DNA of 22,544 nucleotides from Candidatus Aminicenantota bacterium (GTDB lineage: Bacteria > Acidobacteriota > Aminicenantia > UBA2199), in NCBI GenBank assembly GCA_030612495.1, contig JAUWNT010000013.1:1-22544 (forward strand), given 5' to 3'. This document shows, one piece after another, positions 8,350 through 15,593 of this stretch (position 1 is its first letter; the number at the start of each line of letters is the position of its first letter). The notes beneath the pieces are model-generated. The model searched no databases, was not told where the DNA came from, and saw only the letters and a program-made list of their open reading frames with translations. Both the position numbers and the translations under genes were made by a program.

Positions 8350-8926
8350 CAAATCCCCCTCTTAATAAATTGTTTTTTTCTCTTCTGTAGTCTTCAAGTG
8401 TATCAATGTCTTTCAAGATTCCTTTTTCATTGATTTCAATTATTTCATATCCTTTTCTCTTAATAAATCTGCTTAAGGATGAATCATCCTTTTCCTCAAG
8501 GAGTTCATTCTTAAGTGTGCTATTAATTAAAACAGGGTGTCCTTTTTTGCCTTTGTAAACCGGAATTATTATATCACCATAAGCCTTAAGAAGTTTTTTG
8601 TAAACATTTTCCGTAACAAACGGAATATCTCCTGGAATGACAAAAAACCTTTCACAATTAATATGCTTAATTCCTTGTTTAACAGAGGTAAACATGCCCT
8701 TTTTATAATCAGGATTAAATACAACTTGAACATTTTTATCTTTTCCTATGAGTTTTTTAAGTCTTTCAATCCTGTAACCTCCAACAACGATTACTCTTGA
8801 GCAACATTTAGACATTCCATCAATAGTTTGTTGAATAATTGTTTTATCTTTAAGTTTAAGTCCCATTTTGAACAATCCTGTTCTTCTTGAATAACCAGCT
8901 GCAAGAACAATTCCCTCAACTTTCAT
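8339..8926 (-). CDS. mocA: molybdenum cofactor cytidylyltransferase-like protein (MocA/YgfJ)
   Basis: 195-residue MobA-like nucleotidyltransferase. Seen: VLAAGYSRRTGLFK at 7-20 (LAAGxSxRxGxxK nucleotide loop), NPDYKKGMFTSVKQGI near 71-86, PGDIPFV at 98-104 with the metal-binding Asp, and GHPVLI near 133. MocA joins CMP to molybdopterin-Mo to give the dinucleotide cofactor used by xanthine dehydrogenase-type hydroxylases; cluster context supports this over the guanylyltransferase MobA. The loop has RTG where RMG is usual, a small deviation. The chosen ATG at 8924-8926 has AGGAGT about nine bases upstream; a TTG two codons earlier is too near that site. It is the first gene of the operon, with a promoter just upstream. 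Confidence 0.88.
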   Translation of the reverse strand: MKVEGIVLAAGYSRRTGLFKMGLKLKDKTIIQQTIDGMSKCCSRVIVVGGYRIERLKKLIGKDKNVQVVFNPDYKKGMFTSVKQGIKHINCERFFVIPGDIPFVTENVYKKLLKAYGDIIIPVYKGKKGHPVLINSTLKNELLEEKDDSSLSRFIKRKGYEIIEINEKGILKDIDTLEDYRREKNNLLRGGFDET

Positions 8927-8955
8927 GTACAATCACTCCTTGTTTTCTAAAGAAA

Positions 8956-8984
8956 ATAATATACTATAAAAAAGAATAACTCAA
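8956..8984 (-). promoter_or_regulatory. sigma70-type promoter for the mocA-to-ygeX operon
   Basis: On the minus strand TTGAGT (8979-8984) and TATTAT (8956-8961) are separated by exactly 17 bases. Transcription would start near 8949, giving a leader of about 20 bases containing the mocA ribosome site. No other gene upstream is close enough to read in without passing the 9011-9035 terminator. Confidence 0.55.
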
Positions 8985-9010
8985 GCCCACGAATTGAATC
9001 ATTAAAAATC

Positions 9011-9035
9011 AAAAAAAACTATCCTATGGTTTTTT
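9011..9035 (-). terminator. intrinsic-type terminator after the C1A peptidase gene
   Basis: The arms 9013-9022 and 9026-9035 pair (one G-T pair) around a three-base loop, and on the minus strand the stem runs into eight T. It lies about 100 bases past the peptidase stop and before the mocA promoter, so it would isolate the two units. The stem is mostly A-T. A second AT-rich hairpin (CCAAAA/TTTTGG, 9039-9056) lies just upstream of it in the same transcript. Confidence 0.5.
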
Positions 9036-9138
9036 ACACCAAAAATCAAATTTTGGCTTTATGAATTGGATGTTAATGGTAATAATTAATATAGAAAAAA
9101 TTGTAATTGAATGTTTATGAAGTATTGATTATTTTCCT

Positions 9139-10953
9139 CTATATTGAGATGATATTTGATTTTCCAATGATAAAACCTGAAGAATCACATGCAACTGCTC
9201 TGTAAATATATGTTTGACTTTCTTTAATGTACTTATCATAATATATATAATGTCCTGTCTGGAAATTTTCTTGAGTGATTTCATAGAGAATTGAAGAATT
9301 TTCATCAATTTTCTTCCTGTAAATAAGTACTTTTGATACTGGAACATCCTGCAAATTTTCTATTTCAAATCTAATTACTCCATAATCTCTTTTTATTAAC
9401 CATGCTTTTTCAGTCTCTCTTGTAGCACTAAGTTTTATAATACTTTTTGAATTTAATGCTGTAAATGCTTTTATACATATATTACTGTTTGAAGAAAATT
9501 GAGTTAAATCTTGCCATATAATCCCATCCTTGCTTACATAACTTTCTCCTATATTAGCACTGGCTGAAGATGAGTAATCAGGAATAGGAGATTCAACTGG
9601 GACAGGGTACTTATAACCTGAATTAATAAATTTAACTACAACTGAAAATTTTTCTCCAGAATTTAGAGCAACAAGAGAATCAAGTTTTATTGTGTAATAA
9701 CCTGCATAAGTCAAAGATCCTGCTTTTTCTGCTGCAAGTGTTCCTTTGATAGGGTTATTACCACTTATATTTTTATAAATAAATATCTCATAGTTTACAT
9801 TTGAATCATTAGTGTAAAAACTGACTGCTGAAAGGGGTTGATTACTTGAACTCTCAAAAATGTTAGCTCCCCAATATGTGGTATCAAGTCCACCAAAAGA
9901 GGATGTTACACCAAACGGATCGTATTGGTATATGGTTGCATAATTATCTTCATCTTCTGCATTGTTAAAACAAGCATCTGTAGTTAATGCAGTATCATAA
10001 TATGAAATATAAAAATAGCCATTTTCTCCCCAGTTGAATCCCCAGCTATTTCTTACAATAAAAGCACCATTGCCAGGGGGTATAGTATTAAAATTGTCTG
10101 CAGGATAATTATCATCCCATCCAACAATAGAAACTGCATGACTAATACCTGGCTCTCCTTTATAATAAAAACCATATGTTGATCTATTATAACAGGATGA
10201 ATCCCATTTTACGCCAGCAGTAATGGCACCATAATGAGTGATAAACCACTTAACAGTATTATTTTCTAAAGGATCTCTGGGTGCTGGCTCATATCCATCT
10301 TTAATTTCATCTTCATCTGTACCAAGAACAACATCCGGTCCACATCTATTAGGAAGGAAAATTACCTGTTGAATATGTTTTGCTAAAAAAATTGAGGTCC
10401 CTGAATTAATTTTATTTAGAGTAAAATATGGGTATGGATAAAGTATCTCTTTTACAGGTCCATCCCATCTTGCTAAATAAGCTGTGGATATATAAATATT
10501 CCCGCCTTCACATTCCTGGAAATCAAAGCCATGATTAACATTTAAATGCTGCTCGGAAAAATCACATGTTTCCTCAGGAAGGAGACAGGACTCTATAGAA
10601 GCAAAGGTTCCAAAAACCCAACAGGAACCACATTGCCCTTGATTTCTTATAGGAGGTAGTTTGTTGTATTCACGCAGATCATATCTTGAAGGATATGTAG
10701 TACAAACTCTCTTATCAACTATTCCTTTTATATGGGAAAGATCAACAGGCGAGGGGACCCATCCATTTAATAGGCTCTCTTTTGAAAGGGTTGAAGCTAA
10801 TCTTTTTTTTGAATTATTTTTGTAAATTAAAAATTCAGGGTTAAGAGGTGCAAATGATGATTTTTGATCTCTATTGAATGTACTACTATAAATGGAACAT
10901 AAGGACAAAAAAACAGAACTAAATATTATAAAGATTATAATTTTCTTATACAT
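9139..10953 (-). CDS. secreted papain-like (C1A) cysteine peptidase with lectin-like and FnIII-like C-terminus
   Basis: 604 residues. An N-terminal hydrophobic signal (about 5-24) is followed by a probable propeptide to about residue 85. The catalytic domain shows NQGQCGSCW (oxyanion Gln, nucleophile Cys111), SHAVSIVGW (His272) and RNSWGFNWGENGY (Asn302), so all papain catalytic residues are present. Residues around 330-500 resemble the lectin-like domain often fused to bacterial C1A peptidases, and the last 100 residues look like a fibronectin-III-type beta domain (VLIYRKK, YRAVACDSSG). It is expected outside the cytoplasm, perhaps at the cell surface; a Cys near residue 20 lies in LSLC, a poor lipobox. 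Start choice: of two ATGs six bases apart, the second has AGGAG at correct distance while the first abuts it. It stands alone, with a terminator behind it. Substrate is unknown. Confidence 0.88.
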   Translation of the reverse strand: MYKKIIIFIIFSSVFLSLCSIYSSTFNRDQKSSFAPLNPEFLIYKNNSKKRLASTLSKESLLNGWVPSPVDLSHIKGIVDKRVCTTYPSRYDLREYNKLPPIRNQGQCGSCWVFGTFASIESCLLPEETCDFSEQHLNVNHGFDFQECEGGNIYISTAYLARWDGPVKEILYPYPYFTLNKINSGTSIFLAKHIQQVIFLPNRCGPDVVLGTDEDEIKDGYEPAPRDPLENNTVKWFITHYGAITAGVKWDSSCYNRSTYGFYYKGEPGISHAVSIVGWDDNYPADNFNTIPPGNGAFIVRNSWGFNWGENGYFYISYYDTALTTDACFNNAEDEDNYATIYQYDPFGVTSSFGGLDTTYWGANIFESSSNQPLSAVSFYTNDSNVNYEIFIYKNISGNNPIKGTLAAEKAGSLTYAGYYTIKLDSLVALNSGEKFSVVVKFINSGYKYPVPVESPIPDYSSSASANIGESYVSKDGIIWQDLTQFSSNSNICIKAFTALNSKSIIKLSATRETEKAWLIKRDYGVIRFEIENLQDVPVSKVLIYRKKIDENSSILYEITQENFQTGHYIYYDKYIKESQTYIYRAVACDSSGFIIGKSNIISI

Positions 10954-10985
10954 AGCCATCTCCTGTCAACAAATTACGTAATGTC

Positions 10986-11009
10986 AAAAGTTTTTAATGT
11001 AAAACTTTT
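10986..11009. repeat. AT-rich inverted repeat between the VanZ-like and peptidase genes
   Basis: AAAAGTTTT (10986-10994) and AAAACTTTT (11001-11009) are perfect reverse complements around six bases. There is no G-C-rich core and no T-run directly after it on the minus strand, so it is a poor terminator. It lies about 35 bases upstream of the peptidase start and could be an operator for that gene. I see no convincing promoter in 10960-11079. Confidence 0.3.
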
Positions 11010-11079
11010 ACCACTAACTATAGAAGCAAGTTTAATGCCAACTAAAATGGAGGTAAAGTGTCATCTTTTTAGGACAGCT

Positions 11080-11568
11080 TCAGGAAAAGGCAACTCCCAC
11101 TGATATATAGCCTGATAATGCAAATAAAAGATCTCTCCAAACATCAAGGTAATAAAAACTACCCTCCATTGATATATTAGAAAAGAACTGTGTTAAGATA
11201 ACAGCAGAAATGAGTAATGCAAAGGGGATCCAAGACTTTGATCTTTTATTTTCCATTGACAGTAAAACGCCTAGAATAAAAAACTCAAATATACTAACCT
11301 TAAATAAAAAATGAGCCCCTGTGCTTGAAAATAGATAAAACAATATAAACCACATTACAAAGAGTTCAATTACAATATTAAGATTACTCTTTGAAATAAA
11401 AGTCTTAAAAAGCAAAATTAAGAAAAAAGATATAAACAACCCATATATTAAATATAATACAAAATGTTCCCCTGTATAACTAAACAAAAAAGTTTTTAAC
11501 TTTGAATGAAAAAGATTTACAACAAGTAAAAAAATTATATAAACTAATGAAATCTTAAATTTTTTCAA
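11080..11568 (-). CDS. VanZ-like small integral membrane protein
   Basis: 162 residues, four to five hydrophobic helices, with a C-terminal YLDVWRDLLFALSGYIS segment resembling the DxxxNxxGxxxG end motif of VanZ-family proteins. Glu residues before helices (EFFILG) also fit. VanZ relatives are poorly understood; one confers teicoplanin tolerance, but no resistance role is implied here. The likely start is TTG at 11566-11568, overlapping the recA TGA stop (TTGA), with no clear ribosome site, so it probably depends on ribosomes ending recA. The next Met is deep inside the protein. It is the last gene of the ogt-recA run. The family call is tentative. Confidence 0.65.
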   Translation of the reverse strand: MKKFKISLVYIIFLLVVNLFHSKLKTFLFSYTGEHFVLYLIYGLFISFFLILLFKTFISKSNLNIVIELFVMWFILFYLFSSTGAHFLFKVSIFEFFILGVLLSMENKRSKSWIPFALLISAVILTQFFSNISMEGSFYYLDVWRDLLFALSGYISVGVAFS

Positions 11569-12590
11569 CTATTATTCGCTTTTTTAGTTATCCTCTTATC
11601 CAAACCTGATTTTTTAATAACCTTATTTCTCAATTCCTCATAAAGAGAACTATTCTCTTCTAATAACTTTCTTACTGACTCCTTTCCCTGACCTAATTTA
11701 TTATCACCATAAGAATACCAGGAACCTGTCTTTGAAATAATTTCATACAGAACAGCAAGCTCAATGATATCTCCCTCTTTTTGAAACCCTTTGCCAAATA
11801 TCAAATCAACTTCAGCTGTTTTAAAAGGAGGTGCCATCTTATTCTTTACGATTTTTATCCTTGTTCTTCCACCAACAATTTCAGTCCCATTTTTTAAAGT
11901 TAATATTTTTCTTACATCAACTCTTAAAGAGCTATAAAATTTCAAAGCTCTACCACCAGTTGTTACTTCAGGATTTCCAACGAACATCCCGATTTTTTCT
12001 CTTAATTGATTTACAAAAAGAAGGGTTGTTTTTGAGCGTGAAACAATAGCCGTAAGTTTTCTTAATGCCTGACTCATTAATCTAGCCTGAAGCCCCATAT
12101 GACTATCTCCCATATCACCCTCTAATTCCGCTTTTGGAACCAAAGCAGCAACACTATCAATTACAACAATATCCACTCCTCCTGAACGTACAAGAATTTC
12201 AGCTATTTCCAATGCCTGTTCACCATAATCCGGCTGTGCAAGATATAGTTCATCTATATTAACACCCAGATTTTGAGCATAAATTGGATCAAGAGCATGC
12301 TCTGCATCAATAAAAGCCGCATACCCTCCTGCCTTTTGAGCTTCAGCTATTGTTTGAAGAGCAACAGTTGTTTTACCTGAAGCCTCAGGTCCATATACTT
12401 CACAAACCCTTCCTCTGGGGAAGCCACCAATTCCAGATATTATATCAAGTGACAGACATCCTGAAGAAATAGCAGGAATATTTACAACATCTTTACTACC
12501 AAGTTGCATTATCGAACCTTTACCAAATTCTTTCTCGATTTGAGAAACAGCATTGTTTATAGCAGAAATCTTTTGATTTGTATTATTCAT
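11565..12590 (-). CDS. recA: RecA recombinase
   Basis: 341 residues, close to the usual 340-355. Seen: Walker A GPEASGKTT at 67-75 (Ala replaces the common Ser), the IDAEHALDP block, VVIDSVAALVPKAE Walker B region, the L1 loop with GDSHMGLQARLMSQALRK, and NQLREKIGMFVGNPEVTTGG covering the L2 side. The C-terminal tail is basic (KKSGLDKRITKK) rather than acidic as in E. coli. RecA pairs homologous DNA and triggers LexA self-cleavage where LexA exists. The ATG (12588-12590) has GGAGG five bases upstream; a TTG four codons earlier is rejected. Seventy bases separate it from divIVA, without an obvious terminator or an SOS box that I can see, so it may be read with the upstream genes. Confidence 0.97.
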   Translation of the reverse strand: MNNTNQKISAINNAVSQIEKEFGKGSIMQLGSKDVVNIPAISSGCLSLDIISGIGGFPRGRVCEVYGPEASGKTTVALQTIAEAQKAGGYAAFIDAEHALDPIYAQNLGVNIDELYLAQPDYGEQALEIAEILVRSGGVDIVVIDSVAALVPKAELEGDMGDSHMGLQARLMSQALRKLTAIVSRSKTTLLFVNQLREKIGMFVGNPEVTTGGRALKFYSSLRVDVRKILTLKNGTEIVGGRTRIKIVKNKMAPPFKTAEVDLIFGKGFQKEGDIIELAVLYEIISKTGSWYSYGDNKLGQGKESVRKLLEENSSLYEELRNKVIKKSGLDKRITKKANNS

Positions 12591-12660
12591 CTTTTCCTCC
12601 AATAAACCTCATTAAATTAGTTTCTATATCTCTATTTTTTTTAAATCATAAATAATAAAC

Positions 12661-13146
12661 TCATTTACCCAAATATTCAACTTTATCAAACTCTTTGTCC
12701 TGTTCATGGTATGATTTAATTACATCTTTTAAAGAATTCAACATATTATTCAGATCATTCTCAATCTCTTTTCTCTTTATTTTCAAATTTCTAATCCCCT
12801 CTTTCAAATCCTTTCTTCTTTCAATAGCATGATTGATAATCTCATCAGCCTTCATCTCAGCTTCTTTGATTATTAATTCAACCTCTTTCTCTGAATTTGA
12901 CTTTATCTCATTTGAGAATTTTTGAGCAGAAACCAATGTATCTCTTAAAATTTCCTCCCTTTTCTCAAATTTTGAAAGCTTTTCTCTAAAGCGTTCTACT
13001 TCCCTTTTTATATTCTCTTTTTCCTGAACTTCATTTTCAAGAACCTCAGCAATCTGAATCAAAAAATTTTTCACTTCTTCCTTATCAAATCCCCTAACTT
13101 TCACACTAAAATTTTGAGTTAAAATATCCTGCGGCATTAATTTCAT
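12661..13146 (-). CDS. divIVA: DivIVA-domain coiled-coil protein
   Basis: 161 residues. The N-terminal membrane-curvature domain is clear (PQDILTQNFSVKVRGFDKEEVKNFL, about 5-29), followed by a long charged coiled coil to about residue 145. DivIVA/GpsB proteins gather at curved membrane and organise division or polar growth. The ATG has GGGGAGG seven bases upstream and overlaps the yggT TGA by four bases (ATGA), indicating coupling. The yggS-yggT-divIVA order is a familiar division-linked arrangement in Gram-positives and some diderms. Its presence in a genome with OmpA is notable. It is shorter than actinobacterial Wag31 and similar to other diderm versions. Confidence 0.9.
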   Translation of the reverse strand: MKLMPQDILTQNFSVKVRGFDKEEVKNFLIQIAEVLENEVQEKENIKREVERFREKLSKFEKREEILRDTLVSAQKFSNEIKSNSEKEVELIIKEAEMKADEIINHAIERRKDLKEGIRNLKIKRKEIENDLNNMLNSLKDVIKSYHEQDKEFDKVEYLGK

Positions 13147-13478
13147 CTTAATACCTCCCCATTAATTATTTGACTTCCAATTATTAATTTATTTGCATAT
13201 CCAATCATTATTCCTGTAAATAAATTGTCAATAAAATACAATACTATAATAATCATTATTGGAGATATGTCAATACCTCCAACAATTGTGAAAGGAAACA
13301 TCTTATGAACAAACCTAAATACTGGATCTGTTAAACGCCGTAACACAAGAATAAATGTGTTGGAAGGAATATTGCCCAACCAAGAGATCACAGATCTTAT
13401 AATAATAATAAATATATACGCTTGAACAATCAAATGAAAAAGTTGAGCAAAAGATTTTAGGAAATTACCAAAAATCAT
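13143..13478 (-). CDS. yggT: YggT-family membrane protein
   Basis: 111 residues with two hydrophobic segments (about 8-32 and 68-92) around the family's conserved middle: SVISWLGNIPSN, LRRLTDPVFRFVHKMFP and GGIDISPIMIIIVLYF. YggT proteins are inner-membrane proteins of unclear biochemistry, commonly beside yggS or divIVA and linked to envelope/osmotic stress and division. The start ATG overlaps the yggS stop (ATGA) and its own stop overlaps divIVA the same way, so the three are one translational unit. Confidence 0.92.
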   Translation of the reverse strand: MIFGNFLKSFAQLFHLIVQAYIFIIIIRSVISWLGNIPSNTFILVLRRLTDPVFRFVHKMFPFTIVGGIDISPIMIIIVLYFIDNLFTGIMIGYANKLIIGSQIINGEVLR

Positions 13479-14158
13479 AAAAGCCTTCTCCCAAAAAAAG
13501 CAGTTCCTATTCTAACCATTGTAGCTCCCTCTTCAATTGCTACTTCAAAATCATCACTCATACCCATTGAAAGATGCTGTATGTCAAAATTTGGTAGTTT
13601 AAAACTATTTATTTCACCCTTTAATTCCCTCATCTTGATAAAATATGGTCGAACATTTTCAGAATCTTCAAAAAAGGGAGGTATAGTCATAAGCCCAATA
13701 ACCTTTATTCTATTTAAATTGGAAATATAATTTAAAGCTTTTTTCAAGCCATCTACAGTAAAACCTGATTTATTCTTCTCTTCTCCTATATTTATTTCAA
13801 TAAAAACCTCAGTTTCCTTGCTTGACCTCTTATGAATATGCTCTAAAGATTTTACACCATCTACTGATTGAATAAAATCGAAATTTACTAAAATCCTATT
13901 TATTTTATTTTTCTGAAGCTTACCAATAAAATGCCACTCAATATCAAGAGATTCTAACTGAGACCTGTGTAATTCTGCTTCTTGTGTTTTATTCTCTCCC
14001 ATTATTTTTACACCACAATTATATAGCTCTTTTATCTTTTCCACTGGTTGATTTTTACATACCCCAACTAATTTTATTTTTTTCGGGTCTCTTTTTACTC
14101 TTTGACAGGCTTTTTCAATTTTTCCAATAACTTTTTTGTAATTTTCTTTTATATCCAT
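13475..14158 (-). CDS. yggS: YggS/PLPBP pyridoxal phosphate homeostasis protein
   Basis: 227 residues, single alanine-racemase-like TIM barrel without a second domain. The PLP lysine is expected at Lys35 in LVGVCKNQPVE, where LVAVSKTxP is usual. Other family blocks are MGENKTQEA, WHFIGKLQKNK, the FIEINIGEEKNKSGF strand, and the C-terminal SMGMSDDFEVAIEEGATMVRIGTAFFG phosphate-binding region. YggS has no known enzymatic activity; it buffers PLP and influences amino/keto acid pools. AAAGGG precedes the ATG by about six bases. It follows ogt after 40 bases. Confidence 0.94.
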   Translation of the reverse strand: MDIKENYKKVIGKIEKACQRVKRDPKKIKLVGVCKNQPVEKIKELYNCGVKIMGENKTQEAELHRSQLESLDIEWHFIGKLQKNKINRILVNFDFIQSVDGVKSLEHIHKRSSKETEVFIEINIGEEKNKSGFTVDGLKKALNYISNLNRIKVIGLMTIPPFFEDSENVRPYFIKMRELKGEINSFKLPNFDIQHLSMGMSDDFEVAIEEGATMVRIGTAFFGRRLL

Positions 14159-14198
14159 TTTTTTATCCCTTTAAATAAAAACAATTTTTGTAATAACT

Positions 14199-14708
14199 TT
14201 ATAATTCATTATTCTCAATTCTCAACAACATTTTTTTGTTCTCTATTCCAGCAGAAAAACCGCCTATTTTTTTACCCTTCCCAATTACCCTATGGCATGG
14301 AACGAAAATAATAAGGTAATTTTTTCTCATTGTATTTCCAACAGCACGTTGAGCATCTTGATAACCAGCTAATTCTCCAAGCTTTTTATACGTTATCAAG
14401 TCCCCTTTTTTTGTTCTTTTTAAAGTTTTCCATACCTTCTTTTCAAATTCAGTTCCTCTGGAAAATTTTACCTTAAATTGAGAAGGATCAATATCTTTAC
14501 CTTTTTTATAATCAATCAATTCTTCAAATAAATTTTCCATTTCCCTTCCACCCTTTTTAAGCTGCGGAAAATATCTTCTTTCGTAACCAATAAGGGCTTC
14601 CCTTTCTTCATTATTTCTGAAATGATGGGAAAAAATTATTTCTCCACCCTCCACTCCAACAAGAAGTTCAAAATCTTTAAATAACTCCATTTCAGAATAA
14701 ACTTGCAT
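14199..14708 (-). CDS. ogt: methylated-DNA-protein cysteine methyltransferase
   Basis: 169 residues. The active site IIFVPCHRVIG places the acceptor Cys at 138. The helix-turn-helix/arginine-finger block reads QRAVGNTMRKN (120-130), with Thr where Ala is common and Lys-Asn-Tyr for the usual Asn-Pro. It removes alkyl groups from O6-alkylguanine in a suicide reaction. There is no Shine-Dalgarno sequence; instead a TATAAT box ends five bases before the ATG, implying a leaderless mRNA (see the promoter entry). A second Met at residue 7 is an alternative start, but it also lacks a ribosome site. It is the first gene of the repair/division run and diverges from the Yip1-family gene. Confidence 0.93.
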   Translation of the reverse strand: MQVYSEMELFKDFELLVGVEGGEIIFSHHFRNNEEREALIGYERRYFPQLKKGGREMENLFEELIDYKKGKDIDPSQFKVKFSRGTEFEKKVWKTLKRTKKGDLITYKKLGELAGYQDAQRAVGNTMRKNYLIIFVPCHRVIGKGKKIGGFSAGIENKKMLLRIENNEL

Positions 14709-14713
14709 GTTGT

Positions 14714-14742
14714 ATTATACAATATTTCAATATTATTTTAAA
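14714..14742 (-). promoter_or_regulatory. promoter giving a leaderless ogt transcript
   Basis: On the minus strand TATAAT (14714-14719) is preceded at 17 bases by TTTAAA (14737-14742; four of six consensus bases). Only five bases lie between TATAAT and the ogt ATG, so transcription should begin at or next to the A of ATG. It could drive the whole ogt-yggS-yggT-divIVA-recA run. Confidence 0.55.
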
Positions 14743-14753
14743 GTTTAAACTTT
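14740..14753. repeat. 14-bp perfect palindrome between divergent promoters
   Basis: AAAGTTTAAACTTT is its own reverse complement and overlaps the -35 box of the ogt promoter. It lies upstream of the Yip1-family promoter. A regulator binding here would touch ogt most directly. The same AAAGTTT/AAACTTT half-sites occur, wider apart, at 10987-11008. Confidence 0.35.
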
Positions 14754-14804
14754 TTTTTACATTTATAGAAAAAGTTAAAAGATTTTATAGAATTTAAATA
14801 TCTA

Positions 14805-14833
14805 TTGCTGTTAAGGTAAATTTAATATATAAT
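14805..14833 (+). promoter_or_regulatory. promoter for the Yip1-family gene
   Basis: TTGCTG (14805-14810) and a perfect TATAAT (14828-14833) are 17 bases apart. Transcription would start near 14841, leaving a leader of about 47 bases with AAAAGG (14872-14877) as ribosome site. A second, poorer pair (TTTACA 14834, TATAAA 14859, 19-base spacer) also exists. Confidence 0.5.
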
Positions 14834-14887
14834 TTTACATAAAAATTTTACAAAAGCATATAAAATAGATTAAAAGGTTGCACATTT

Positions 14888-15583
14888 ATGATTAACTTTT
14901 TCAAAAACATTAAAGGAATCATTGTCACGCCAGGCCAAACTCTCGGGAAACTAATGGACAAAAAACAATGGGTAGCTTCATTTATTCTAATCATAATAGC
15001 AATACTTATCTTCACTTACATTTCTGCTCCATTTGATATTGCAAAAGGTTCAGAACTAATAAAAAATTCTACCTTTGCTGAACATTTTTCAGAAGATCAA
15101 ATTGAAAACTTCGGACATATTTCAAACTTGAACCGAATAATGGCATCAATATGGGCAAGTTTCATATCTATACTTGCACTTATAGTCGCTTCATTTTTCA
15201 CATACCTCTTTTATGGAATTGGCAAAGCAGAAGGATTGTATATAAACTACTTTTCTTTAGTTACAAATGCATCAATTATTGATATGCTTATTCCAAGATT
15301 AATGAGAACTTTATCTCTCTTATTCCTAAATACAAATATTGCAGCATACTCAAATCTTAGTATACTTTTCCCTGCTCACACCTCTTATAGCCTCAGTTCC
15401 CTTATTTTTTCACAGATTGACATCTTTTCTATATGGTATTTAATCGCAATCGCTACAGGAGTAGCCGCTTTCTCCAAAATGAGTTTCAAAAAAAGTATTT
15501 TTATTGCTATTCTATATTTTTTATTTAAATCAATAACCAAAATTTTATTCTCTTATATATTTATCAAAATAATGGGAAGTTAA
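14888..15583 (+). CDS. Yip1-family integral membrane protein
   Basis: 231 residues. A short N-terminal amphipathic part with the family-like IVTPGQTLGKLMDKKQW is followed by about five hydrophobic helices (roughly 30-46, 85-110, 118-150, 170-190, 200-228). Bacterial Yip1-domain proteins are polytopic, of unknown function, and commonly begin with a stretch of the type 'P...'. The two acidic/polar stretches between helices 1 and 2 (residues 48-78) likely face outside. It is one of only two plus-strand genes, diverges from ogt and converges on smpB with ten bases between stops. No function beyond membrane location can be supported. Confidence 0.75.
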   Translation: MINFFKNIKGIIVTPGQTLGKLMDKKQWVASFILIIIAILIFTYISAPFDIAKGSELIKNSTFAEHFSEDQIENFGHISNLNRIMASIWASFISILALIVASFFTYLFYGIGKAEGLYINYFSLVTNASIIDMLIPRLMRTLSLLFLNTNIAAYSNLSILFPAHTSYSLSSLIFSQIDIFSIWYLIAIATGVAAFSKMSFKKSIFIAILYFLFKSITKILFSYIFIKIMGS

Positions 15584-15593
15584 TAATCAATTA

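Noticed and set aside
646..8926. Possible selenocysteine (recoded TGA) in the selenium-linked genes
   Set aside because: All proteins are full length with expected catalytic residues and show no in-frame TGA interruption.
9139..10953. Lipoprotein signal in the C1A peptidase (LSLC)
   Set aside because: Leu before the Cys does not fit the usual lipobox; a plain exported signal is safer.
12591..12660. SOS box or separate promoter before recA
   Set aside because: No CTGT-N8-ACAG or GAAC-N4-GTTC type site and no convincing -35/-10 pair was found.
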